The notes under the pieces were generated by a model. It was given only the letters and a program-made list of their open reading frames with translations. It was not told where the DNA came from and made no database searches. 64,000 bases of DNA from Fragilaria radians (taxonomy: Eukaryota; Bacillariophyta; Fragilariophyceae; Fragilariales; Fragilariaceae), in NCBI GenBank assembly GCA_900642245.1, contig CAAAJI010000004.1:215305-279304 (forward strand). Direction: 5' to 3'. This document shows, piece by piece, positions 32,865 through 43,022 of this stretch (positions within the stretch are counted from its first letter, which is position 1; every line of letters begins with the position of its first letter). The translations under genes and the position numbers were made by a program.

Positions 32865-35114
32865 TTACGTAATTTTAATAGTGCAAAATGATTTGTGCAC
32901 AGCAAAGTCAAATGTGACAATAGTGTTGGACGTGTCATTTTCCTGACATCGCTGCATTAACTTCATTAGAAAAACGGAGTTCCCGACGCAGATTTTAGTT
33001 AATGACAGTATTTCACCTTCCCGAATGGGAAAATATATTTTACTCTGCATACTTCCATTCAATGATGCATTGATTTCCTCCAAAATACTTTTGCACTTTT
33101 TGAAACATTCGGATGTTGATAAATGCAAGTCATTTTTTGAAACGCCTTGAAAATCAGACCCAGATTGGTAGTCGCGATAAAAAAGCATTGGTGGCGAAAT
33201 AAATTGTTGGAACGGTTCAAAGTGTTTTTTAAATCTTTGCTCGTAAGATGTGAACTCAAAGATCTGTGGTTTCAATACTTTCGCTTGTGAGAGTGCTGCA
33301 ATGAACTGTAGCATGGTTGGGGTGAGTGAAAAGAAAGAAACATGTGGGCATATTTTACAACGCGAACTCACACGAACTATTCCACGGCATAATGTTCGCT
33401 TGAAACCTATCAGCATCACTTCAACATCTTCAAACTCATCTTGATGTGAAATGAATGAAGGTTTGCCATCGATCGAAGCCTTTTTTGAATTTTTAATTGA
33501 AGTTATTGTGCTTAACAATGACGACAACACAAAATCTCTATACCAATATGCCACGGATAGATCATGATGGCCACAAAACAAGCCAAGCTCAATTCCCAAT
33601 GCAATGTGATGATCCATCAATTGTACAATCATGTACAAAGTGTACTGTGTAAAGTAAGGAAGAATATGTTCTCCTAGTTCTTGACGGTGACCGAGGTCTA
33701 ATGCTTGAGACTCTTGTTGAAGGCAAGCCCAATCATGGAACATGAATGCTTCCATGTATGCGCGTTGCCGATTGCGATTGAATAGTCTCAACTTCAAGGT
33801 GTCATACATCGGCTTTGCCAAACGGTGTAAGAAAGCCTTCCCATACTTCGACTCCAAGAGATAATGAGGAATATTCATCATCTGGAGTATTTCCTCAGAT
33901 ATGAGCATTCCTAGAAAGTGCTTACCAAGCAGTTTGTCATCAAAGTAAAGATTCAAAACAATAAGCGAACGACTTAGAATATTGACAGAGGAAGTAGACG
34001 TATAGTCCAGAATGCGTCGGATTTGGATTAAACTCGAGCCAGATATTAGGAGATTACAAACAGCCCAATCGATTTCTGAAATAACCTTTTTCAGAGTTGT
34101 TATTGAAATTTGAGGGGTATTAAAAACGACTTTACGAACAGGAGCACTTCCCACAAGTGGACGATAGATATAAGGATCAAAACATTTGATCAGTACTTGC
34201 GCTCCTGATTGAATTTCATTGGTCGTGGTAAGAAAGGTGCTCAATTTCTCAAGTGCTTCAACGCCCTTTCTTGACTGTTGTTGAGCATCTTTTGTTACAT
34301 TGAGTGCAGGACATGATGGCAATTTTGACATCGATAGACATACATTCAGAAATGCCAATTCAAACTCCAAAATATGGCACAAGATTGGTACGTAACGTGG
34401 GATGTCCTCGTTCAGATAGGATAGCTTATTCAATGCCTCCGGAATGACTTTGATCGCTTCTGGACCTCCACTTCCAACAGAATACTCGAGACCATTCGTG
34501 TTAACGGAAAAATCTTCTTCCTCATAAATATCGGCATTGACAACAATACCTCTCACTACATCACCAATTTCTAACATTGCCAAAGTGCATGCATACACAA
34601 CAAATTGCGCAGCTCTCGACTCATCAGGAGACTTATTCAGAGAAAGTTGGATTGAATCAAATTGCTCGGTCCACAGTCGTTCCTTCATATCTGACATAAC
34701 TTTCGAATGGGCATAAAGACATGTATAAGTACTTTCTGCAATTGACGCACCTCGGAAGAGTGATTCAAGACGACTTAAACTCTCCAATGCAATGACAGCA
34801 GCATCCTCTATTGTTAGGTCATTCCACGGCAGTTTAGAAATTTTATCGTCAAGACTTGTAGGGAGGGATCTTGGAGGTATAATTAGGTTTGGATCGTTGT
34901 TTGGGTGTACTAATGCAGCAGATAGCTCACAACAGTCCATTTTGGAATCCATTAGCTCCAGAGCAGCCATAGAATCATGTAGCGAAAATGTCTCCTCATT
35001 ACATAGCAGCGGCTGAGAGAAGCTTAATGTTGAAGCACATTTTTCAATCAAGAAGGTTATATCTATAAGTTTCGGTTCATCATGGAGAACTTCTTGTTCC
35101 GTAAAATTTGACAT
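32865..35114 (-). CDS. NAA35: NatC N-terminal acetyltransferase auxiliary subunit (MAK10/NAA35)
   Basis: Large scaffold subunit of NatC, which with NAA30 and NAA38 acetylates N-terminal Met followed by hydrophobic residues on ribosomes. Single exon, 749 aa, ATG at 35114. The family hallmark SLHDSMAALELMDSKMDCCE sits near residue 45, equivalent to 'L.EAMSA.E.MDPKMD.G' in human NAA35. The body is helical. The conserved C-terminal part includes CKICPHVSFFSLTPTMLQFI and EQRFKKHFEPFQQFISPP, which match the family. Length is close to the human protein (about 725 aa). No oddities seen. Confidence 0.93.
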   Translation of the reverse strand: MSNFTEQEVLHDEPKLIDITFLIEKCASTLSFSQPLLCNEETFSLHDSMAALELMDSKMDCCELSAALVHPNNDPNLIIPPRSLPTSLDDKISKLPWNDLTIEDAAVIALESLSRLESLFRGASIAESTYTCLYAHSKVMSDMKERLWTEQFDSIQLSLNKSPDESRAAQFVVYACTLAMLEIGDVVRGIVVNADIYEEEDFSVNTNGLEYSVGSGGPEAIKVIPEALNKLSYLNEDIPRYVPILCHILEFELAFLNVCLSMSKLPSCPALNVTKDAQQQSRKGVEALEKLSTFLTTTNEIQSGAQVLIKCFDPYIYRPLVGSAPVRKVVFNTPQISITTLKKVISEIDWAVCNLLISGSSLIQIRRILDYTSTSSVNILSRSLIVLNLYFDDKLLGKHFLGMLISEEILQMMNIPHYLLESKYGKAFLHRLAKPMYDTLKLRLFNRNRQRAYMEAFMFHDWACLQQESQALDLGHRQELGEHILPYFTQYTLYMIVQLMDHHIALGIELGLFCGHHDLSVAYWYRDFVLSSLLSTITSIKNSKKASIDGKPSFISHQDEFEDVEVMLIGFKRTLCRGIVRVSSRCKICPHVSFFSLTPTMLQFIAALSQAKVLKPQIFEFTSYEQRFKKHFEPFQQFISPPMLFYRDYQSGSDFQGVSKNDLHLSTSECFKKCKSILEEINASLNGSMQSKIYFPIREGEILSLTKICVGNSVFLMKLMQRCQENDTSNTIVTFDFAVHKSFCTIKIT

Positions 35115-37590
35115 TGTCTTCCTTCTTCGTTAGTCCTCGAATAAAGGAGAATATCGTAAATTAACTATAACATAAACCATACAACGATTGAATTATCGAA
35201 CGCTAAGGCCTAATGGCTCAAGACCAGATAAACACGTAAATCAATTCGACAACGTTTCCGACATACGGACAACAGATTCAACCGACTCAAATGATGCTTA
35301 AAAAGCTGCAATTATCTTAAACTTAATTACATCTTTCTTACATGAGATTTCTGTATTTCCTTTTCATTATTGCGGTAGATAAATGTCACCATACCTGGAC
35401 GGGGTATTTTTCTAGGAATTTCCTTCCCAATTTTACAATTTCCGTCAATCCTGGAGTCAATTAGTGGCAGCGTCGAGAATTAAGATGTAAACAACTATTT
35501 TGTAAGTCAACACAAGAATTAGCCAGGTATATGCAATGCGTAGAAAAAGACTCAACAAAACCAATTTTTGTTACAAATTTCTCTTTATGGCCAAGTTAAT
35601 TGACCTTAACTAACCTTGTTACAAATCCAGGTCATGAGAATTGAGACATAGATTTTCTATGATTTTAACTTTAAAAAAAGAATTAGCTGGAAATTCTTTC
35701 AGGCATGAAGATGTTAGATTATGAGTAGCCCAACGCACCTAAGAGAATGACTTGAAGGAATATCAGCAATAATCTTTGTTGATATCAGTTTCACAGAGGT
35801 CTAGGACATACTCCGGAAGAAGTAGCAAAGGGCAAAATCTCAGTAATGAAACTAATCAAAACGCCAGAATGGTGCAAGGACTGCGTGATTGTAATAACTT
35901 GATAGAAAATATGAGGAAACACAGTAAATTCAGAGCTAAAGCAGTAGGTGAAAATTAGAAGGCGAATTAATGAGTATGTGCTGAGGGGTCGTTTTGCAGG
36001 AAAGAGGTGAGGTTCGAGAAGGGATTATAAACTTTATCAATTTGTTGAGATGCAGTAAATCAGCACCTGGTTTTTCTTCGAGTCATGCAAATGTCAGACA
36101 ATGACATAAATGAGTAGGATCAAAAATATAGCCGTCAGAAATAGGTACATTATCCTATTCTAAGAAACACAATAGGCCAGTTATGGGAAACTGTGTAAGT
36201 GAATTGTCTAAAGCAATGGACATAGCAGCTCCTGTACAATTCAAAGAATACAAACGATTTTTGAACTTTTAATTAAAGAGACTGAAATTTCAGATCCAGC
36301 CTAGAAAGGTTGAGCTACAAATATTCATCGATAGCAATCACACTGGAGACACAGAGATCAAAGAGGATTAACCAGAGATGTAGTTCTTTACATGCTTCAC
36401 CTTTCACTTGAAAATCAGTAGGAAAAATCATCTCTTAACCCAGCACAGGAGCTGGAATTGATGTTGCACACATGGTTGAATCGATTGGGATCAAGTATAT
36501 ATGGCCATTCAAAATCAGTGCCAAGAAATATGAGGCATATAAAAGCAAAAAAGCAATTATCGGAAGAACCACACATTCTTACATCATATGTCATTTTACC
36601 AGAGAAATGATTGTTGGAGAGGGATTTAATTCGGTCTGATGAGAATCGAGGTGACCTTTACCCAAAAAGCTTGCCAGGAAAGGTTTTCTAACCATAGTAC
36701 AATTTTTCTCGCTAAAGTGCACGCATACATGAAATTTATAAGAACATAAGTTGAAATAACGTCAATCTACAGTTAGAAAAGAAAGGTTTGCAGCGCTAAC
36801 AATAAATTCAAGCTATGATGTGTCTGCATTTCAATTTTGACAATTGTTTGATTAGAATTGTAAAGAAAACGATTCACGATACTTGGACATAATAATTTTC
36901 ATGGAATTACCGTATCGTTGATTACGGCTGTCAAGATGTCAAGTGGTAACATCCTATAGAAGTTAATGATTTGTAATCCAACCGACTTTTCTACTACCAA
37001 GGCACCACGCAAAAAACTCGGATATTCATTTATTTCAAAGTCACAACAAAACAATTTTCTATATTGTCATATTGTCAATGTCCCAGTCACATGAATTATG
37101 AATTTTTGATTATCTGTGATATCTAACGGATAGATACACCAAACTTTGATTTACTTCTTACTTGTCAGCATTATCCCTTCTGAGTCCTTGAATATCTAAT
37201 TTACTAGAGATCACAAGATTGATGCACCAATGAGGCACTTTTCTGCCTCATTCTCAGCTCTATTCTTTGTTATCCTCCTGAACGAAATGATATTGAAGTA
37301 TAGATTAAAGTTACTCAGAAAGAGTTATGTTCAAGTATACATTAATTCTAAAGTTCCTGACTGTTCTCCAAGCGCTTTTTTGGAAAATTATTGATGGTGC
37401 TCATAACGCTCAGTTTTCACTTTTGAGACCACAACTAAAATGCGATCTGAATTAATTCCTCAACCTTCTCCATGGGCTTGTATTTCAATCTCATATCTAA
37501 AATTACCAAAATATGTAAGAATTTTTCAGCATATAACTTGTTTTCTCGATTCCTTACTTTTCGAAATTCCGTGACTTGATGACACCCAAT
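35115..37590. other. 2.5 kb gene-poor stretch
   Basis: AT-rich, no supportable gene. A plus-strand open stretch near 36460-36600 (WLNRLGSSIYGHSK…) is not recognisable. It may contain old transposon sequence, but nothing I can name. Confidence 0.35.
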
Positions 37591-37732
37591 AATTTTAGGG
37601 AAAAGTTATTTACACACCCCAAATCGGTTATTTACACTCCATTACGACCTAACCCTAACCTTTTTTCTTATAACCCGGAATTTTCACTTATAGAGGACAA
37701 ATAAATCCATCATTTCAATACATAAAATTGCA

Positions 37733-38592
37733 ATGAAGATAGTGACGATTTGGAGTCGATCTTGCATGAAGACGCAAATACTTTCAACAATTACCAATGA
37801 AATAAGAATTAACACACCCTTTGCTGCTTCTCCTCAACCAGCACGTCGTTGGTATTGTGAGGACAGTAGCGATGCCAAACCAAGGCCCTTGAGCGATCGT
37901 GAACAAGAATTGGTGAACGTAGCCATTCCTAGAGCGGATGCCATCTTACAGCGTCATGTGCGGTTTCCGAAATTGAATGAAGTACCTCCTTCCTCTATGG
38001 ATACTTCGACTGCTGGTCGATCTAAAGACGTTAACGAATTAGAACATGAAATTCGATAAATGCGATTGATATATCGTTCCAAACAAAGTGTTGGAGAATA
38101 GACAGTGAAATTAGGCAATACGAGTTACTAAAGTTCCGGAAGTTTGAATGACGTGGAAGTAAAAAGAAGAAGATCGAGCCAGCCGAAAGTCCATAATTTT
38201 AACGAAATCTTAGGAAAACGTTTTATCGATTACATCTAGTTACGTCTTGACTTGTCCTTATAGGAACATCGAATAAAATTATCTTGTGTGAGAAGATCTA
38301 GTTACAGATGGTAGGTTGGTTGGAAGTTGATTTGTTACTAGGAACGTGGGCCAGTGAGAATGTGCCCACCCTGTCATCGAGTGAACTAGATGAATTTGAG
38401 GCATTCGTCAACATGGATACAATTGATATATACAACATTGTGACTCTCCGGACAGAAATTCCAGAATAATTGTGCACTTCAGACGGAACCAGCATTGTCG
38501 AAAGAATTCAAAAATGGGCACAAGGTCATCCACTGGGAAAAGCGGACCCTATATTCTATGGCAAAGTGAAGAAGGATAATAATTTAATCTAA
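37733..38592 (+). pseudogene. SDHAF2/SdhE (succinate dehydrogenase flavinylation factor) pseudogene
   Basis: Intact family members are small mitochondrial proteins that help attach FAD to succinate dehydrogenase subunit A. Here the first open part, 37733-38056, has a presequence-like N-terminus, then LSDREQELVNVAIPRADAIL and NELEHEIR; TAA stops it at 38057, but family-like residues resume at once (RLIYRSKQ). After about 225 bp the second half continues at 38314 (GWLEVDLLLGTWASENVPTL, then NMDTIDIYNIVTLRTEIPE), is stopped by TAA at 38467, and again continues in frame (ERIQKWAQGHPLGKADP) to 38592. Two in-frame stops, a poor splice donor and loss of the Arg of the RGxxE motif show decay. It starts 33 bp inside the left inverted repeat of the surrounding element. 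Confidence 0.75.
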
Positions 38593-38729
38593 ATTACATG
38601 GCATTTGTTTGGGATGTAGGAGATTTGTTCACATCTAAACTTCCTTACTTTCTATCCATGACTATTACATCGTGATTCTCGTTATCATAGTGATGAAGCC
38701 ATCCTTTATTATATCTATGCAGCACTTTT

Positions 38730-39071
38730 TTAAATCCAGGCACTTGCGAGAGTTTTCCAAGTTTTCCTTAGACTCTTACAATGAAAGCACAACCTAACAA
38801 AAGAGCAAATGAAATAAGTGTACATGCATCTAACATATATATATACCACACATATTGTATTTTTGATCAGAAACGGTGCGTCAAATTTCACTGTCGTGTT
38901 GAAACAATTTTCTGGTAGTTGTGTATAGAGTCCTGTCACAAGGCAGTCCATGGGAGAATCATCGACATTCTTTGTGAGCATTGAATCCATAGGCAAGAGC
39001 TCATTCGTGGCATAAGTTTCTTTGAAAGGATGAGAAGGGAAAAGATCAAGTTGATCTTGCAGTTCCGGGGA
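38730..39071 (-). pseudogene. Unrecognised antisense coding fragment inside the TIR element
   Basis: From 39071, immediately inside the right inverted repeat, a minus-strand frame is open for about 70 codons with well-mixed composition (PELQDQLDLFPSHPFKETYA, then LVTGLYTQLPENCFNTTVKF). After about 38870 it turns into low-quality hydrophobic sequence. It reads like one exon of a cellular gene, but I do not recognise it. It could also be chance. Confidence 0.4.
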
Positions 39072-39197
39072 TGTCCCCTATATATGAAAATTCCGGGGTA
39101 TAAGAAAAAACGTTAGGGTTAGGTCGTTATGGAGTGTAAATAACTTTTCCCTAATTTTATAATGTTTGGTAATTTTATCGCACTTTGACCACTCGAC

Positions 39198-41033
39198 ATG
39201 ACAAGATTTCTGTCGATTGTGTTTTACGTAGTACTATTGCATTATTTGCCTTTCGTAAGAGGCTTATCCACAGGCTCTAGCAAGAACAATTCACCTAACA
39301 AAGATTTTAATTCCAACAAACGAAATGTGAAGAAGGAAAGTCAATCGGAAAAGCCTAAAGTTAATCATGGGTTGGATTCGAAAGAAACTCAGAAGAAACG
39401 AGCAGGTTTCCTTCTTCGATCAAATGGTGTCAAGACCAGGGGTCGCGTGAAACCACCCCAATGGGAACGTGAGGGGGATACTCTCTATGCGGAATTTAAA
39501 TCAAACAATGTAGTCCTAAGTTTTGAGGAGGCAAAATGTGTCCTAGGGAAACTTGATCCAAGCTCTGGCGCCTTCTCTGTCTCAAAGCAGCGTAGTATCC
39601 AATCAGACTGGAAACCTTTAACGGAAGAGAATGAGACGAAAATGGAACCCTCGGGAAAGTCTTCAACACCTCGTGCTCCTCCACAGAATAGCATGTGGGG
39701 CACGATGTCAGTAGGCCCTATTCTTCGTTCTCGTATTGTTGGCAAGGCAGGCCTAGAAAGTCCTACAAAAATTCAGGAAGCTGCATATCCTATAATCATT
39801 AAAGGAAAGAATGCCGTTATTGCATCTCCAACTGGAACAGGAAAGACTCTTTCGTTTTTAATACCATTGCTTTCGAAATTCGGATTGAAAACGCCTTTTG
39901 TAGTAATCATTTTAACACCAACTCTCGAACTAGCATGTCAGATCAAAAGAGACTTGGAAGAACGACTGGGTTATCAAGATCTAGGTAGCGAAGGTACAGT
40001 GCTACATGTTGTAGGAAGGAACAAGAGTGATGACCCCAAACAGGGAGAAATCCAAGAATTACTACCAACTATCGGAAAAGCACCCTTTTTGGCATCAACA
40101 CCAAAACTATTTCGGCAGCTAATTTCTGAAGCAAAGAGCGTTTCAAAATATTCACCTCTCTTTAAATCTGCTGAAGCTCTGTTGTCTAATCCACGATGTA
40201 TAGTTCTTGATGAAGCTGATCGACTGCTACAAACGGAACAACGTGCCCGTTGCTCTCTAGCAAAACGATCGGGTTCCACAAGGATTACAAGCCATAAAAA
40301 GGGATCGTCTCTCTCAACATCGGCTGCTGAAGCCTTCTTAAATGAACTTCCCTTGGGAAATAAGCAAATAATTTGTGCTAGTGCCACTGTGGGTCGGACA
40401 CTGCGCCAGCAAGTTTGGGAAATTGTGGGTGGCCCTTCTATTGATCAAGCGGCAGTGTTAATAACAGCTGACGATCGTACGAAAAAGGATGCAGCACTTC
40501 GCCAATCGAGTTGGACTCCATCGAACTTGTCCCACTGGTATCGGTTGATACCGGACAATATTGACGTTGACGATGCCGAACATGAAGCAGCTATCCAAGC
40601 TCTTTGGATTTGCATGCAACAATTAGAACCAGACAAGGCTATTGTTTTTCCTGGTCGAGCAGGTGTTATTCAAGTTCAGGAAAGTCTTCAGGCATGCGGA
40701 CTTAAAAACGTCCTTACGTTGCGTGATCCATTGGACACTGTGAAGAAAATGTCTCCCACAGGTACTTGGCAAGAGACTGTGATATTCGTCGTGGGCGAAA
40801 AGTTCGGGCGTGGATTGGATATTCCGGATGTAAATTACGTCTTTCTGCTCTCACCTCCATCCAGCGCAGCTGCGTATACGCATTTGGCCGGTCGAACAGG
40901 TAGAAATCAGAGTAAAGGGAAAGTTGTAACACTAGTCCGACCGAAAGAAGCAACCAAAATTGTGTCCATTGCCTCTGCGCTTGGGCTTTGTTTTACATCC
41001 GTGGATGAAATTCTCACGTGCACGGATTCCTAG
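39198..41033 (+). CDS. DEAD-box RNA helicase with N-terminal signal sequence
   Basis: ATP-dependent RNA helicase, 611 aa, single exon. Residues 1-23 (MTRFLSIVFYVVLLHYLPFV) form a signal peptide, suggesting entry to the secretory route and perhaps the plastid, although the usual Phe after the cleavage site is absent (RGLSTG). A basic linker follows to about residue 90. Helicase blocks: Q-like segment SPTKIQEAAYPII, motif I ASPTGTGKT, Ia TPTLELA, II VLDEADRLL, III CASATVG, V FGRGLDIPDV, VI HLAGRTGRNQSKG. Motif Ia has Leu in place of the usual Arg (PTLEL for PTREL), and motif VI has HLAGRTGR for HRxGRxGR. It starts 46 bp right of the TIR element, so that element lies in its promoter region. Confidence 0.92.
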   Translation: MTRFLSIVFYVVLLHYLPFVRGLSTGSSKNNSPNKDFNSNKRNVKKESQSEKPKVNHGLDSKETQKKRAGFLLRSNGVKTRGRVKPPQWEREGDTLYAEFKSNNVVLSFEEAKCVLGKLDPSSGAFSVSKQRSIQSDWKPLTEENETKMEPSGKSSTPRAPPQNSMWGTMSVGPILRSRIVGKAGLESPTKIQEAAYPIIIKGKNAVIASPTGTGKTLSFLIPLLSKFGLKTPFVVIILTPTLELACQIKRDLEERLGYQDLGSEGTVLHVVGRNKSDDPKQGEIQELLPTIGKAPFLASTPKLFRQLISEAKSVSKYSPLFKSAEALLSNPRCIVLDEADRLLQTEQRARCSLAKRSGSTRITSHKKGSSLSTSAAEAFLNELPLGNKQIICASATVGRTLRQQVWEIVGGPSIDQAAVLITADDRTKKDAALRQSSWTPSNLSHWYRLIPDNIDVDDAEHEAAIQALWICMQQLEPDKAIVFPGRAGVIQVQESLQACGLKNVLTLRDPLDTVKKMSPTGTWQETVIFVVGEKFGRGLDIPDVNYVFLLSPPSSAAAYTHLAGRTGRNQSKGKVVTLVRPKEATKIVSIASALGLCFTSVDEILTCTDS

Positions 41034-41725
41034 TCTTTCAACACGCATGAGGGAAGAGATCCTCTGCCAAGATTTTAGCATAAGCATAAAATATTCAAAA
41101 TTATGGTCTCTATATTTCCAATGCCATAGGTAACCTTGAAAGAGCTTACACTTATTCCATTCATCTGAATTAGGACTCCTTTAGAGTTTCACATTCATGA
41201 TGACTGATTGAAATTGGCTACTTCCTGCTTCTTGAAACTGGAAGGATCATCTAAGTGATTACCGATACAATGAATATGTGCTATTGCCCTTGTAGACTGG
41301 AAATAAGGATAATTGGATCCATTCTGAAAGTGTCTCTCATTTTTTCTGCAGGACTAAAGTTCCCTTTGAAACTGCTTGGAAGTGGGTATGAATTTCATAT
41401 CTGGCATTTAATCTGTTGGTGAAAGTCCATAACTACGCTTTCGTGGTTTCCTGGAAAATACACATGTAGCTTCTCAACATTCTTTGAGACAACATTCCTC
41501 TAGTACTGCAACCTTTCCTAGACGGTTTATTTCTTTTTCTAGCTAGCTTTTCTGGAATACAACACGTTGTGTTGCTTGTATGCAATGTAAGCTCATCACG
41601 GTACTTCACAAAAGCGGGAAATCCATGTCCCAAACAATCTCGAATTCTAAACGAATGATCTGATTGGATCGATAGACGCAACGAAAATTTTTATGGCTAA
41701 TTATGACGAATCTAGATTTTATTAC
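41034..41725. other. Gene-poor stretch after the helicase
   Basis: No supportable gene. It ends at the TA dinucleotide (41724-41725) that flanks the pogo-like element. Confidence 0.4.
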
Positions 41726-42885
41726 CGTAGATGACAAATTATATGACCCTACAAATAAATGCACTTTTGGCTCATGACACACACAAAATGCACTTTGAAT
41801 ATAATCCATGACAAAAATTAAATGCACTTTGATGAAAGGGATCCAAATGGACGGACAGTCAAATGGATGCATTCAAACGAAAGGTGATGGAAATTGCCTA
41901 ATTGTCAGAAACAGAGTGGACAATGTGGATCAACATTTGATATGGTTTTTGCTGCTTTGGGATTTAATGTCAACATACTTTCCATATCCAACATGCCAAA
42001 AAAAGTTGAAATATTCTCAACAAATGATTTTCTTACTTAGCTAAAATTGGATCATTTCATTGAATTCATGAAAAGGAAGGATGTACGCTCATGCTGACAA
42101 TGGATATGCTTTCTTCCTCTTTGTTACGTCCGTTTATCATTTTCACCGGAATATTTAGCAAACAATTGATGAAGCAGTGGCAAAGTTACAGTGATAGTAT
42201 TGTGCTGTTCACGTCAAGTCACTGGATGACATCAGAGACTAACATTTTATATTTACGGTATATTGCAGATTTGTATAAGGGTCGCGGAATGCAAGTGGGT
42301 TTGGTGTATGTTCATGCACCAACACATGTTTGCAATCAGCACTGAAAGACATCAATGCGAGTCGCCCGGAGCAAATGGAGTTGGTTGTGGAATTCATTGC
42401 TCCATGTTTGACATCAATTTACCAACCTCTTGATATAGCAGTTAATGGACCACTTAAGAAGATGATCAGAGAGGAATATCATAAGCATGTCTTTGAACTT
42501 TTCCGTAACTTGGAAGAATCAGCAAGTCTTAATGCAGGAGACAAAATACCAGTAGTTTTATCAAAAATGCCTATGATAAAATCAATTCTGCAAACAGAAA
42601 AAATTGTTGGATTGTGGATTCTTTCAAAACATGTGGTCTGGATCCATGGCCATACACTACAAAAGTGCTATTTGAGGCGCATCTTGAAAAGCTTTCACAA
42701 TCTTGAGTATACCAGCATTGGTAGATCAACATACAGCTGTAGAACTCAGTACTTGAATGAGCTTAAAACACATTTTGCATTCATAATTAAACATTTAGAC
42801 AAAACAACTTAAATGCACTTTCACTATTTCATAATGACATGCACTTTAGGTCAAATTCCAGAGTCACTTAATTTGTCATCTACGG
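41726..42885 (+). mobile_element. pogo-like DNA transposon with intact ends, dead transposase
   Basis: A 17-bp perfect terminal inverted repeat, CCGTAGATGACAAATTA, is at 41726-41742 and, inverted, at 42869-42885. Both ends are bordered by TA (41724-41725, 42886-42887), the target duplication of the Tc1/mariner/pogo group. Subterminal copies of AAATGCACTTT lie at about 41758, 41787 and 41820 on the left and 42811 and 42839 on the right. Inside, plus-strand fragments at 42091-42345 and 42330-42812 encode a DDE_1-type transposase: VYVHAPTHVCNQ is the second catalytic block with its Asp changed to Val, and LTSIYQPLDIAVNGPLKK is the third block with its Asp kept. The frames are broken, so it is non-autonomous now. 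Confidence 0.85.
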
Positions 42886-42954
42886 TATACATATTCTGAT
42901 GCGCTACTTTTTTTAACGTATCAATGTTGTTACTATTGCATGTTGACTAGAAGG

Positions 42955-42990
42955 TGTGGATGCCTTATCCTTATCCTTATCCTTAACAAT
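42955..42990. repeat. Short CCTTAT tandem repeat upstream of ATG10
   Basis: About four copies of CCTTAT lie about 35 bp before the ATG10 start, in the probable 5' UTR or core promoter. Confidence 0.7.
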
Positions 42991-43022
42991 GGGCATGAAG
43001 ATGTGAGTCGAGTCAATGGAAA

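Larger units (their letters stand above)
37591..39158. mobile_element. TIR element (37597-39152) with 6-bp target duplication, carrying gene fragments
   Basis: The left end 37597-37699 and the right end 39152-39072 are inverted copies: AGGGAAAAGTTATTTACAC is identical, and the next 62 bp differ at about six positions. The left end has an extra 22 bp in which GTTATTTACAC is repeated. AATTTT directly abuts both ends (37591-37596, 39153-39158), as expected for a target-site duplication. Inside are a dead SDHAF2 copy (plus) and an antisense coding fragment (minus). No transposase is present, so it would be non-autonomous. The superfamily is not assigned. Confidence 0.65.

Noticed and set aside
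37648..37660. Possible chromosome end because of telomere-like sequence
   Set aside because: Only about two repeat units, present in inverted copies inside a mobile element, with normal genes on both sides.
37733..38592. SDHAF2 as a functional gene read with a non-standard code (TAA as sense)
   Set aside because: TAA serves as a normal stop for other genes here (SET-like neighbour aside, gene A and aminotransferase copy 2 end in TAA), and the splice donor and key Arg are also lost.
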